A DNA stretch of 64,000 bases from Sphaerolaimus hirsutus (GCA_964036195.1 OZ038452.1:11588704-11652703); one strand, 5' to 3'. Numbered from the stretch's first letter, positions 40,885-50,999 are shown. Notes: generated by a model from the sequence alone, not told the origin. Translations and numbers: made by a program.

Positions 40885-41359
40885 GTGAGCTGTCTTTTGT
40901 ATTTAGGTCTTAGTCTTTTTGCAGTAAGTATTGATCCGCAGCGCGTTATGTTGCGGTTCAATGTGACCAAGCGATAGGATCGCTGATAAGATTAACGTTG
41001 CTTTTCAATAGGTTCAAAACGAGTGTATTTTCAATACGCGGTGAATTAAATGGTGATCAACTATCGCTAGTGTTTCACGCGATGTCGCTATTTTTGTGAC
41101 ACTAGGCATCGATGTATTTTGTAATGGGTATTGTTTGCGCGGCGCAGGGCGTTGAAACTGCCCGAAATTCGTTGCTACTTCTGAGTGTGCGTATTAATGG
41201 ATCATAATGTGTCTATAATGGGTCTACATGCGGAATGGGCTTTGATGCGGAATGGGCCCTAGCCTTAATGGATTACATAAATATCATTGGCGCAACGAGT
41301 CAACATGTACAAATTCGCTATTCCCGGATTTACACCATGAAAATTGATTATATGAAATG
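40885..41359. other. Unassigned sequence
   Basis: Intron-like sequence following exon j. No family recognised. Confidence 0.3.
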
Positions 41360-41987
41360 AAGGGTCCCAGCGCTTTTTTATTAAAAAAAGCGCCGGCAAA
41401 AATTTTTGTACTCATGCACTAGGTATTTTGCAATTTTTTTGCAGGCAAGCGCATAATTTCACATGCAAATTGCCATTGGTGGTTGTTTTCATTGGTTTTG
41501 TAGCATTTTAGTGGCATTGCTTCTAGTAAAAATAAGTTGAGGAGATATGTCAGTGTTGTAAATAATATCCAGCCACTTTCATGTGCTTCCACTTTTCTAC
41601 AGTGTGAAACATCACTGTCATGTATTAGCCTGTTTTTATAGCCAAATTTAAGCACTATTCCATGCCTTACATCACTTGCAGTCAAGGAACATTCAAAAAC
41701 GGCGATATACATCATGAGTCAACATAAAATTGGATTTTTTTGGCAGAAATCAGCACTTATAATGCTATCAGATGATTACACAGCCATTCTATGGCTATAT
41801 ATCATCACAAGTACTGCTACTTGTCTGATATACCTGTATATATTGACTCAGGACCATATTTGGGGGCTTTTTAGGTAACGTCTTGACATTTTTTGAAAAA
41901 AATGTAAAAAAAGCGCGTTTTTTAAAAAAAAAGCGCTTTTTTAAAAAAAAAGCGGGGCCGTTAAAAAAGCGCTTTTTTCCATCCCTA
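41360..41987. mobile_element. TAGGGATGG-family element with AAGCGCTTTTTT arms
   Basis: Left GAAGGGTCCCAGCGC (eroded), right GCGCTTTTTTCCATCCCTA; interior as in other copies. TSD not found. Its arm word AAAAAGCGC differs from the ACGTTTTTT and ATCGATTTT words of other copies. Confidence 0.6.
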
Positions 41988-42503
41988 GTGTAGGCACATT
42001 GCTTTGGCATTGTTCCAACATTCTGAAACTGACACAACTTTGGGGTCGCTTCACTTGTTTCGTTAAGATAGCCGTATGTTCGTTTCTGTCTATGTTGTAT
42101 AATTTATTCCGCGTCCGAACTGGAACACAAACATGTTTTTTTATGGACGCTGACCGCGTGTGAGCGGAGTGTCTTTTGGTCACCCTTTTCTGATTTTAAA
42201 GAGGAAATTGAAATTACCACCATCCAATGACCACATTGACAATGTTTGAGGGTTCGCTGCATTCGGATGCGGAATGGGAATTTTCTCCAATTTGGCAGTA
42301 TTCATACAGAATGTGTTTCATTTTCAGTTAAGTTCTGTAGATATCCATTGACTATTCGCATAAATTTGGTGTTTTAATTGTTGCTTATGCGATTTACGTT
42401 ATCCTTCTTTTGTCGGTTCAAGCATACTACACGAATTTTGACAATGGACAACATTGTTTATATTTAGTAGGTTTAGTAGGTTAGGTTTTTCGCCGTTTTT
42501 CCC

Positions 42504-42767
42504 CCGGCCGCTTTTGTTCAATATCGTGCGGCTACGCGACATCGCTCATTGATTTATCTATTCGTTCAAATATTGCCCGATCTGTCAAATCTATCTTTCA
42601 GGGGTCGGTCATACTTTGTATGTAAATATAAACACAAATGCACGCTGGCGATGTGTGAGGCACCCCCGCCCTTTCCTTCACACTGCACATGCGCTGAATT
42701 TGAACGAATTGATAAATCAATGAGCGAGGTCGCGTAGCCGCACGACATTGAACAAGAGCCACCCGGC
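42504..42767. mobile_element. CCGGCCGC inverted-repeat element
   Basis: Left GTTCAATATCGTGCGGCTAC and right GTAGCCGCACGACATTGAAC, continuing inverted through ATTGATTTATC. Outermost GGCCG words also match. No TSD seen. Confidence 0.6.
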
Positions 42768-42844
42768 CGTGCTTCACCCCTGTGTGGTATTCCGCACTAG
42801 CCCGATATTTACGTTCGCCTCTAATTAACCGGAAAATGTGTTAG

Positions 42845-42955
42845 TGAAATATTTCGAGCGAACCGAGAATGAGAACTCTCGTTTCGGCTGCGCGGAAGAA
42901 ACGTATCGGGTTAATAAGATTGATCCCATGCATTCAGTTGTCACATCTGGGGGCA
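42845..42955 (+). CDS. Candidate cellular exon k1
   Basis: Acceptor AATGTGTTAG, donor GGGCA|GTCCCA; phase 1 on both sides, continuing from exon j and into k2. Reads KYFERTENENSRFGCAEETY then RVNKIDPMHSVVTSGG. The last ten bases belong to the intron element terminus. Confidence 0.5.
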
Positions 42956-43120
42956 GTCCCAAGCCCTGTGAAGTGTAAAGTAAAGTGTCAAGTGTGAAGT
43001 CAAATGCATAGTAAACTGTCAATTGTCATGCAAAGTTCAGTAATAAAATATTGTCTTTTCTGTTTTGATTGACATTTGACACTTTACTTTACACTTTACA
43101 GGGCTTGGGACTGCCCCCAG
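42946..43120. mobile_element. Introner-like CTGGGGGCAG-TIR element forming a whole intron (C)
   Basis: Ends CTGGGGGCAGTCCCAAGCCC and GGGCTTGGGACTGCCCCCAG, a near-perfect 35-bp inverted repeat continuing into AAGTGTAAAGTAAAGTG. The intron would be 42956-43120, GT-AG, keeping the frame between k1 and k2. The smallest and cleanest of the three. Confidence 0.65.
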
Positions 43121-43371
43121 CCCGAGCGATGGTCCATTCGAATGGGCGGTGTCCAGAAACTTCTGCCTGGGCACTGGCTCGTTCAAATGGGGGCTGCGGC
43201 TCGGCGGGCACCTCTGCCCCGCTGAACCGCGTGTCTGCTCCATCTGCACTTTTCCTTTGCCAAGTGTCCAATTCCCTGCCCTGTCTGGGTGGCGAGGAAT
43301 TTGAAACTTTCTGCTATTTTTCACTTTACGTTTCTCGGGGTTCGATGTTTTGTAGAATAAATTGCCGTGCG
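43121..43371 (+). CDS. Candidate cellular exon k2
   Basis: Opens right after CTGCCCCCAG in phase 1: RAMVHSNGRCPETSAWALAR, then a Cys-containing stretch (SALFLCQVSNSLPCLGGEEF). Possible donors are TCTGG|GTGGCG (about 43291) or CTTTAC|GTTTCT (43330); otherwise it reads to TGA at 43372-43374. Confidence 0.45.
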
Positions 43372-43713
43372 TGATGTCCACTCGATGTTACCGATTATCA
43401 TATTTTTATGTCTTTGTCATTGGGTAATTTTGTCACTGAAAGTTGAATATTTATCGTCAATGGGTGGAAAAATAAAAACAACGGTTAAATTTCATTGGTG
43501 TCTATTATTTTTTTACGGTTATTGTCTAACCACGTTTGTTTCCGGTTCTACCTTTTACATAACTTTCAATTGAAAATTCAACCTTAGTTTCCAGCTCCCT
43601 GCTGTCTCCGCTGCTTAGTCCTGACCAAGTTTTCTTATGAAAAAAATTTGTTTTGCGAAATTTGTAGGTAGATAAAATGGTTTTCGGTTTAGCTGGGAAT
43701 TTCTCTTATGCGA

Positions 43714-44197
43714 CGATTACAGCTCGGGCGTAAAATTCCAGCGTAAAATTCCGTCGCAAAATTGATTACATAAAAGTGGATGATGATACAGGTCTGCAAT
43801 TTTTCATGGAGAATATGTTTATCAATACCTTCATTGTGTCCGAGAGTCATCATCCACAGTCACTGCAATTCGATTGTGGAAATTCAAAAATTTCTATTTT
43901 ACGCTGGAATTTTACGCCATCTGAAGAAAAGTCAATTCTACGCCAGGTGATTGCATGCAATGACATAGCGTAGAATTGATTTTTCTTCAGCTGGCGTAAA
44001 ATTCCAGCGTAAAATATAAATTTTTGAATTTCCACAATCAAATTGCAGTGACTGTGGATGATGACTCTCGGACACAATGAAGGTATTGATAAACATATTC
44101 TCCATGAAAAATTGCAGACCTGTATCATCATCCACTTTTATGTAATCAATTTTGCGATCGAATTTTACGCTGGAATTTTACGCCCGAGCTGTAATCG
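43714..44197. mobile_element. 484-bp near-perfect palindrome
   Basis: Ends CGATTACAGCTCGGGCG and its inverse; arms match throughout, including AAAATTCCAGCGTAAAAT and GATGATGATACAGG-type words, with only a few mismatches to the centre near 43955. Mirror-image open frames on both strands are a consequence of the palindrome. A possible TSD (TTATGCGA/TTATGGCGA) is imperfect. Confidence 0.7.
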
Positions 44198-44442
44198 CTC
44201 CATTATGGCGAAACGTGATAAAGTGTAGTGGCTCTGTCCCATAAATACGTGAGATTAACATCCGATTTTATCTTGCAAAATTGGCCCCACAAACTAGGTA
44301 GTTGATAATGGCATCGGGTGTCAGATGGGCCCGACTGATTTCGATCCAAATTTTGTTTGATGGGTCGGAACGATGTTCAAATGCACATATGGGTATAGCT
44401 TGTGGTCGACGTTTCACATTTCAACTTATAGTTGACCTGGCG

Positions 44443-44502
44443 ACCGGTTGACGCCCAGTGTGTGTAGGGCCACCGGTTGACGCCCAGTGTGTGTAGGGCC
44501 AA
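44443..44502 (+). repeat. Tandem duplication, unit about 29 bp
   Basis: Two adjacent copies of ACCGGTTGACGCCCAGTGTG plus TGTAGGGCC. GTGTGTAGGGCC is also the outer end of the CTAGTTTTCACC elements. Confidence 0.6.
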
Positions 44503-44527
44503 TGTGCCTATTTGGCGTGTTGCCAAT

Positions 44528-44741
44528 CTTAACGTAGTGGAGAATGGACACCCTAGTCGACTTGCCAGCAGAGGGGCAATGGCTTGGGTGTGCGTTCCCC
44601 CCAGTTTTGTCCCGTGGCACGGCACTCGTGGGATGAGCAGAAGCATCCCGCTGGTGTTGCTGTCGCGGTTGCGTTCCTCCTGTCAACTGCTTCTGTCGAT
44701 GGATCGTGTGTCTGTGTGTCAACTTGTTTCCGTGTCAATTC
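44528..44741 (+). CDS. Candidate cellular exon l
   Basis: A frame open across 44477-44791 contains NLNVVENGHPSRLASRGAMA then WVCVPPSFVPWHG, the latter resembling FVCVPPGFKSV of exon i. Exact ends are uncertain: AG at 44578 and GT at 44740 are possible. Another frame is also open. Confidence 0.35.
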
Positions 44742-45043
44742 AGATTTCAGTTGACGATTTTAACAATTTTGATATGCACGTGTCACCATAGCAAATGCGC
44801 ATTGAACATCATTCAGTACTCAGCAACAAAAATCTGAATAGATAACAAAAATCTGAATGGAAGGCACTCAGTTGACACCCGATGTCATGTCGACTAGTGC
44901 GTGTAGGGCTGATGGATGATTCTGATGGAACTGATATTGCTGGGTGGGGGTGAATTTATTACATCAAGCGCCACTAGTTATCTTGATGGGATGGTGATGT
45001 GCGTGTCATTCATATAAATCTAATTTCTTAAATTCTTGAAATA

Positions 45044-45483
45044 CCGTATTACCTCGAATTATCCCCCCCCCTTGAATTAACCCCCCCTCGAATTAACCCC
45101 CCCTCAAAATGGGCTGGGGAAATAATAAACCCCCCCCTCGAAATACCCCCCCCCCTTCGGAATGATGTACGTCATGTACATAATAAATACGTCATGTATG
45201 CAATGTACATGATGTATACTACTGTTAATTTGTATTGCAGCTACACATAGACTAGTTTGTGTAGCTAATCTACGTTTTTATGTCCAAATATACCCCGTTT
45301 GGACACATTTATTACCTGTTTTGGGTATGCAAATGCCTACTATTTACTACGATCCTTACGAAAATTTCTGACGAAATAATAACCCCCCCCCTCGAATTAA
45401 CCCCCCCCCCCTCGGATTAACCCCCCCTCAAATTTTGCTGGCGAAATAATAAACCCCCATGGGGGTATTTCGAGGTAATACGG
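45044..45483. mobile_element. Complete CCGTATTACC-TIR element (440 bp)
   Basis: TIR CCGTATTACCTCGAATTA and TTTCGAGGTAATACGG, TA on both sides. Keeps the uninterrupted TATGTCCAAATATACC site that is split in 36045-36850. Confidence 0.85.
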
Positions 45484-45737
45484 TATACCCGAAAATGTAT
45501 CTGAAATTCTTAATACTCAAAAAACGATTGTCTCGTTGGCGGGGCTGTTTTCCTGCACTGGTTTGCTGTGACCCGCTGCTTGGATCATTCTGTGGTTAGT
45601 TCTTGTTTTTATTGCCTTTTCTAGTTGCTTTTGTGTCGCTGACCTGTGTCCCCTGCCAGTGTGCAGTGTATGTTCATTCCCGTGAGCTGCGGCAGCTAGC
45701 ATGGAATAACTTACTGACTGTTGATCTCGGGTGGAAA

Positions 45738-45965
45738 TCAGGCGCCAGTTCCAAAAATGGAGAGGTCTAATGGCAAAAGCGACGAAGTAAATTGGATAAA
45801 GTGAAGGGAAATGACAAGTAGATTGCCAAAAGCGAAGTAAACAGACAAATAAATTGCCAAAAGCTGAGTAAACAAAGCAAAACGAAAGGGTAATTTCTCT
45901 TCACTTTGTCAATTTATTTGCCATATCACTTCGCTTTTGCAAATTTACTTTGCTTTTGCCATTTT
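45738..45965. repeat. Inverted repeat of GCAAAAGCGAAGTAAA words (copy 1)
   Basis: Starts GCGCCAGTTCCAAAAATGG; words GCCAAAAGCGAAGTAAA and TTTACTTTGCTTTTGCC face each other. Related to 57245-57473. Confidence 0.5.
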
Positions 45966-46385
45966 TTCAAAAAAGACCTTTATATCGACTGTAAATCGCT
46001 CCTCGGAGGAAAAGATAGCCGGGGAAATTATTTTGGTGGGTTCGGTTTGTGTGGTTTCGATATTTAGGCATTTTCACTGTTTAGAAGGAAAAAGAGAAAC
46101 TTCATTAAACATACGTTGAAATCGTCCCTAAATCCTGTTCTTTGGTGCCAAACACGCTGGTTTTCAACTGAATTCGTGTCAACTAAATTTTAGTGAATTA
46201 GCTGATTTCAACTTTCCCATCTGATGGAACATGCATACCGTATTTCTTCGATTTTATTGACCGCCAATGTATTGTTTCATAAGCCATTTTGGGGGGCAAT
46301 GTAAACGAGCACGGCAAAGTGAATGAACATGGCAATGTATATCCCACATGGTATTTTCCATGTGCATCTCTTAATTACCTAGATA

Positions 46386-46539
46386 TGTATAAGTTCAACG
46401 CTCAAGTTATTTTCTTAAATTTATTCCATTTCATCCAAAGCTGCTCTGTATACGTACATTATCACATAAATATCACACAATCAGAAATATCCAATCACTA
46501 CGCGTTTACTATCATACACTTTTTATATCACATCTTACA
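46386..46539 (-). repeat. 3-prime LTR
   Basis: On the minus strand TGTAAGATGTGATATAAAAA...GAACTTATA, 152 bp shared base for base with 55991-56142, plus CA on the flank. Contains TATAAAAA and AATAAA, usable as promoter and polyadenylation signals. The purine tract AAAAGGGGAGGA lies immediately upstream (46540-46551). Confidence 0.8.
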
Positions 46540-46582
46540 TCCTCCCCTTTTACCTGAACAAACTAACTGTCAAACCACTACT

Positions 46583-46737
46583 TCACTGCGCCGTTTCTTC
46601 CATCTGCTGCTCCGGTTCCGGTTCCGGTTCCTGTCCATCCTGTCCATCTTCCATCGAAGTTGATTCTGTTACCGTCCTGGATCTGGATGTTTGTGGTTTT
46701 TGGCCTTTCGCATCCAGTGTAGTAGTTGTCTTTTTGT
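46583..46737 (-). CDS. Retrotransposon 3-prime gene, exon E12 (terminal)
   Basis: Acceptor AATTCAG, stop TGA, then the purine tract and LTR. Phase 1 entry matches E11. Thr- and Glu-rich: TTTTLDAKGQKPQTS, later GQEPEPEPEQQMEE. Low complexity; no domain recognised. Confidence 0.5.
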
Positions 46738-46917
46738 CTGAATTAGAATTATTCTATTAATTTTATTCAATTTAAATTTGTTCAACTTGTTTGGCTTTTA
46801 ACTTTAAATGTTTTTGAAAGCAATCAATTTTTAATTTGTTGGTATTTGAGGACATTTTAACATTTAAAACATTTTAAAAGTCGACTATTTAACACTTTTT
46901 AGAGTTGACCATTTAAC

Positions 46918-47233
46918 CTTTATTTGACATTGGCAATGCAATATTCGACTTTTCCTGGTCCTCAGTGGTATATGTGACAATGCTTTGATTGTCATCATCA
47001 GTGTTGTTGGACTTGAACTCCATGTAGTCGTCCAAAAATCTTTTCATTTGATCTTGGTTGAAGTTGAGATGTCGTTTATTGGTGCCGCGTTTGAAGCGAT
47101 GGCCGGGCCTGTTGTTATACCTCCCTCTGCCGCGGTTGTAAGAGGCCCCGATTCCCAGTGACGCCGTCACAGAAGTGGCTCTCTCACCGAACAACTGTTC
47201 AGTTCCGCATGGTTTGTAGGTTTTCTTGGGAAT
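46918..47233 (-). CDS. Retrotransposon 3-prime gene, exon E11
   Basis: Acceptor ATATTCAG, donor AAAG|GTTAAA; phase 0 to 1. Reads IPKKTYKPCGTEQLFGERAT, then an Arg/Asn-rich basic region (YNRGRGRYNNRPGHRFKRG) followed by an acidic tail (NNTDDDNQSIVTYTTED). The basic region may bind nucleic acid; that is inference. Confidence 0.55.
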
Positions 47234-47472
47234 CTGAATATTTATAATTTATAATGCAAGTTCCTGATTGTTTTAAATAATTAGTAAATTTAGGATAAAA
47301 ATTAATTTTAGTTTGTTATTTTTCAGCATTTGTGATTTTGTTTTAAATCCGAATTTGTTAATTTTACTACTTTCAAATCAGACGTTTCAGTGTCCGGATA
47401 TTTATAACTTATTACTATGTTGTAATGGACATTCATTTGAGTTCCAAAATTCGAACCCCTAAATTTTATTAC

Positions 47473-47685
47473 CTTGAAATCGGACGTTTTGATGTCCGAG
47501 TTTTCGGGGTTCGTCGTTGGGTTGTAGTGCTCGTTTTTGATAGTGGTCCTCATTCTTTTAGTCAGTGCCTTTGCGTCGAATCCATCGATATCGACTGCAC
47601 AGTCGGGTTCCGTTTTGAGCAGGGCTGTAGTCACGTTTAATCTTCTGTTCAGACGTCCCGCCAATGCATGTACAGCCCACACTGT
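47473..47685 (-). CDS. Retrotransposon 3-prime gene, exon E10
   Basis: Acceptor CTGTCAG, donor CAAG|GTAATA; 71 codons, phase 0 on both sides. TVWAVHALAGRLNRRLNVTT then a segment ending ENSDIKTSDFK. SDIKTSDFK echoes the KTSDLKMSD repeats in gag, linking this exon to the element. Confidence 0.55.
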
Positions 47686-47806
47686 CTGACAAAAAGAATA
47701 TTCATTTAAATTGATTTTTTTAAATTAATTACTTTTGATTTAATTTGATTTTAAATGATTTTTAATGATTTTTAATGATTTTTAACTTGATTTGTTCAAA
47801 GCCTAC

Positions 47807-47986
47807 TGATGTTTGAAGTCGACTGAGTTGCGAAACCCGTGAAAAAGATGTTTCAACGTAGGACGGAAGTATAGGTAAAATAGGTATAGAATGAACTCTA
47901 CTAGGTGAGTGAATTATGCTACCCGTGTAATTGGTTCTAGTCGTCACAGGTTCGACTCGGGACTGTTCAGCGGCACGGCATCTTTT
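47807..47986 (-). CDS. Retrotransposon 3-prime gene, exon E9
   Basis: Acceptor TTTTGAAG, donor ACATCA|GTAGGC; 60 codons, phase 0 on both sides. Reads KRCRAAEQSRVEPVTTRTNY, then Ser/Pro/Ile-rich. No domain recognised. Confidence 0.45.
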
Positions 47987-48072
47987 CTTCAAAAAAGTTT
48001 TTTAGAAAGTTGGAGCTTTATAGTTCCAACGACTTAGCTTAGTAAAGTAATGTGTTGTTCCCTTGTTCGAAC

Positions 48073-48207
48073 CTGAGATTCGGGCAAAAAATGCACAGCT
48101 TTCAAGCATTCGATTTCTTTGTGAAGTTTGTCGATTTCGGCATCCTTTTGCAGGACAATAGCTTGCATTCCATTTATCTCTTTTTGCATTTGAGCTTTAT
48201 AGTTCAG
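48073..48207 (-). CDS. Retrotransposon 3-prime gene, exon E8 (coiled coil)
   Basis: Acceptor CGTTTTTCAG, donor CTCAG|GTTCGA; 45 codons, phase 0. The heptad pattern in KAQMQKEINGMQAIV and LQKDAEIDKLHKEIECLKA predicts a coiled coil. Its acceptor overlaps the acceptor of the opposite-strand integrase exon. The upstream partner must end in phase 0, as exons E1, E2, E3 and E5 do. Confidence 0.55.
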
Positions 48208-48211
48208 CTGA
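48206..48211. promoter_or_regulatory. Bidirectional overlapping splice acceptors
   Basis: The palindrome CAGCTG (within TTCAGCTGAA). On the plus strand TTTATAGTTCAG| opens the integrase frame at 48208; on the minus strand GCGTTTTTCAG| opens exon E8 at 48207. The exons abut with no base between. Confidence 0.5.
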
Positions 48212-49337
48212 AAAACGCTATTGAATCCCAAAATGGCTTAACCAGTCAAAAAAGTTTGAAAGTGATTGATAACATTTTAATGTGTCAAAACCCCGAAGGT
48301 AAATACGTCCCATATGTGCCAAAACATCTCAGACACTACTATTTATATGAATTCCATAAAGGAATCTTCGGTTCACACGGAAATGCAGAAAAAACTGCAA
48401 AAATCCTCACCAATTATGGAACATGGGAAACTATAGCTGATGACGTCTCAGAATTTTGTAAAAATTGCGAAAATTGTAAATTGTCGAAATCAATGCCTAC
48501 ATTCGCCCCTGAAATACGCGCCCCCTCCAGCGCAAGTTTACCGTTCCACACAATTCATGTAGACTTATGTACCATGCCAAAACTGAGAGTTTTCCGATAT
48601 TTTATGATAATTGTGGATTCACTTACGAGGTATATAATTGCAGAACCAATTGCCCAGAAAACAGCTAAGAATGTATCTAATATACTCGAAAAAGTATTTT
48701 ATACCTACGGATCACCAGCTGTTGTAATTTCCGACAACGGAACTGAATTTACTGGATTCGAGTTTCAAGCACTCGCCAAAAAATTCAATTTCCAGCACTC
48801 AACTATACATCCTTACCACCCACAAGCCAACGGACTCGCAGAACGAGCAATACGTTCCATTTTAACACAACTCAGACTTTTAGAAGACGAGAGATCCGAT
48901 TGGGTAAAAAATTTACCTATCGCCGTTCTAAAACAAAATCTCACTTATCATAAATATACCGGAAAACACCCATTTTTGCTAATGTTCAATAGATTACCAA
49001 AACACGCTTATCTAGGCTTCATTTCAACCAACAACAACTCGAACTGGTCAAAAAATTGGAGAACTGCCAAACTAAACTCCAATATGAATCGGAAAAAATT
49101 CGTGGATTGGATAAATCAGAAAAACGAAAAAAATGCCACAAATTTATGTTTCAACCAGGGACTCTAGTTTTGAGAAAAATCGAAACACCCGGAAAACTCG
49201 ACAAACGAAATGACGGACCATTTCAGGTTTTGTCATACAAAAATGGATTTGCAGTTATTCAACCACTCAGTGATAAACAAAATACTGAGGCCACAGAACC
49301 ACTGGAGGTCCATGTTTCGAAATTAATTCCAAATTGA
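48208..49337 (+). CDS. Integrase on the strand opposite to gag and RT, with one frame break
   Basis: An integrase of Ty3/gypsy type. Zinc-binding region: H at HKGIFGSH and Cys pair at CKNCENC (48350-48480). Catalytic triad: D in THVDL-like IHVDLC (about 48565), D in SDNGTEF (about 48740), E in GLAERAI (about 48842), spacing D-35-E. The C-terminal GPFQVLSYKN region (49190-49337) is in the -1 frame, so a break lies between about 49000 and 49055. No RT precedes it on this strand. It could be a spliced gene of the element, an inverted segment, or a separate domesticated integrase. Confidence 0.8.
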
Positions 49338-49488
49338 TTTTATTGAAGAATTACAAATCCAGAAAATCGAAATGTAAACAAAAAACAGAACACAACATTC
49401 TCTAATGACTTTAATTTTTTAAAAAGCCTCTGTACTAGTGGTAGGGCACCTAATTTTAAATCGACCGATGCAATTTAAACACACTAAC

Positions 49489-49559
49489 TCATTTTTTATC
49501 ACTGCTACTCGCAGCTTCAGCATTCTCGTCACTTTTCCTTTTGTCCACATGAGGATAAT
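49489..49559 (-). CDS. Retrotransposon spliced gene 1, exon E7 (terminal)
   Basis: Acceptor ATACAG, stop TGA. Phase 1 entry matches E6. Acidic Ser/Ala/Lys-rich end (HVDKRKSDENAEAASSSDKK). The 150-bp gap to the integrase stop (49338-49488) holds no feature. Confidence 0.55.
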
Positions 49560-49844
49560 CTGTATTAAAATGTATATTAAATTTAAATTTCATCATTATT
49601 AAATACACACATTTACACACATTTTTGAAAATTCGTCATTATCAAATCCACATTTTTGGACTTAAAAATACCTTTTTGGACTAAAGAACATTTTTTTTTA
49701 AATACAGATGCACAAAATGACATAAACGACACAAAATCCACATTTTTGGACTTAAAAATACCTTTTCGGACTTAAACACAATTCTGATACAAATGATATG
49801 AAATCAATGAAAGTAATCCAAAAAATAAAAGTACGAAGTTATAC

Positions 49845-49947
49845 CTTTTCCGTCAAATTTCTGATCCGGAACCAAACCTTTCGTTACGCGGGCCAAACGA
49901 GCAACTTCGTCTAATTTGCGGCCCAGAAGAGCACCCGTAAAGCGCAC
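49845..49947 (-). CDS. Retrotransposon spliced gene 1, exon E6
   Basis: Acceptor TTTTAG, donor AAAAG|GTATAA; phase 0 to 1. Reads VRFTGALLGRKLDEVARLAR then VTKGLVPDQKFDGK. Unknown function. Confidence 0.6.
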
Positions 49948-50068
49948 CTAAAAGTTAATGTACAAAATAAAAGTGTCCCGAAAGCTTAAAAATAAGCGTA
50001 AATAAGTTGTAAACAAAATATATTTTGTTCTCTTTCAACACCAATTTAAATAGAAAAATAGAGCTAAC

Positions 50069-50246
50069 TTTTTCCTCCACAGTAGTCGAATTTTCATAAA
50101 TTCGACCACCCGGCAACCACAATCTCTGTCCATAAATTTTCTCGGTAAAATGAATTGAAATTTTCGGATTATAGTCCCAGTCTTTTTCATTGTTGAGACT
50201 TTCAATTTCAGCATAGGCTAAAATGCTCAACGGCGGCTTGTTGTGC
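50069..50246 (-). CDS. Retrotransposon spliced gene 1, exon E5
   Basis: Open frame HNKPPLSILAYAEIESLNNE, then FTEKIYGQRLWLPGGRIYEN, ending at donor AAAAA|GTTAGC in phase 0. With the only good acceptor (TTTAAAG) the join from E4 is off by one base, so either the true splice site differs or there is a frameshift here. Confidence 0.5.
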
Positions 50247-50306
50247 CTTTAAATAATAATCTACTAATTACACAGTCAATCAAAATTAAAAATAATAAAA
50301 ACCAAC

Positions 50307-50436
50307 TTTCCCCAAAAAGTTCCATCCCGAAAATTTTCATTTTTCCGATTTGAACACTCTGGTGTCCAAAACCTTCCAAAATTGCGCAAACTCCGAGTTC
50401 GGTATATTTATTGATTTCGGTGCAGTACATCGCTAC
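50307..50436 (-). CDS. Retrotransposon spliced gene 1, exon E4
   Basis: Acceptor TTTTTAG, donor GAAA|GTTGGT; phase 0 to 1. Reads VAMYCTEINKYTELGVCAIL then GFGHQSVQIGKMKIFGMELF. Confidence 0.6.
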
Positions 50437-50510
50437 CTAAAAATACCAATTTAATTTAGATTTTGGACTAGCAAATGATATTAAGTAAAAATAAAAATGT
50501 CTAAATTCAC

Positions 50511-50723
50511 CGTCAAACCATCTTTTTTCCCTAAATTATCCACCAAAGCGCCACATTCTCCAAACCGGAAATTCTTTGCAAAATCGAATAACAACTTAGA
50601 CGGGCGGGAACCACAACCGTCACACGTGCACACTGTGCAAATCAATTTGCCAGGAATGAACTTTTGATAGCCATTTTTGCGGCAGAGATCAGACAAGGCT
50701 CTGTCATTCACAGAATACAGCAC
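50511..50723 (-). CDS. Retrotransposon spliced gene 1, exon E3 (Cys-rich)
   Basis: Acceptor TTTTTAG, donor TTGACG|GTGAAT; 71 codons, phase 0 on both sides. Includes GKLICTVCTCDGCGSRPSKL, a Cys cluster that could bind zinc, and FGECGALVDNLG. No family recognised. Confidence 0.65.
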
Positions 50724-50810
50724 CTAAAAATAAAAAACACAACATAAAACGACGAAAAATAATAAATTAACGAAAATAGACTCATTCAACTATAATAATA
50801 AATTAAAGAC

Positions 50811-50999
50811 CTTGATCTGATGGAAATTGTAGTCCCGAAAGGTTCCATTTTCATCGATGATGACGTCATAGTCATCTTCGCGTTTGACAAATTCAATTTC
50901 CCACACATTAATGTTGTTCGATAGCTGATTTTCCAACTCGAAAAACCCGCGGCGCACCATCATACCGGTCAAATCGACCTCGCGGACACCGATAGCACG
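50811..50999 (-). CDS. Retrotransposon spliced gene 1, exon E2
   Basis: Acceptor AATTTCAG, donor ATCAAG|GTCTTT; 63 codons, phase 0. Reads VREVDLTGMMVRRGFFELEN, later EIEFVKREDDYDVIIDENG. Looks like a folded, mixed-charge domain. Confidence 0.65.

Noticed and set aside
43776..44135. Nearly identical small proteins on opposite strands
   Set aside because: Direct consequence of the 484-bp palindrome.
48034..48231. The first 50 codons of the open frame preceding the integrase
   Set aside because: They are antisense to the coiled-coil exon E8 and precede the splice acceptor at 48207; not part of the integrase.
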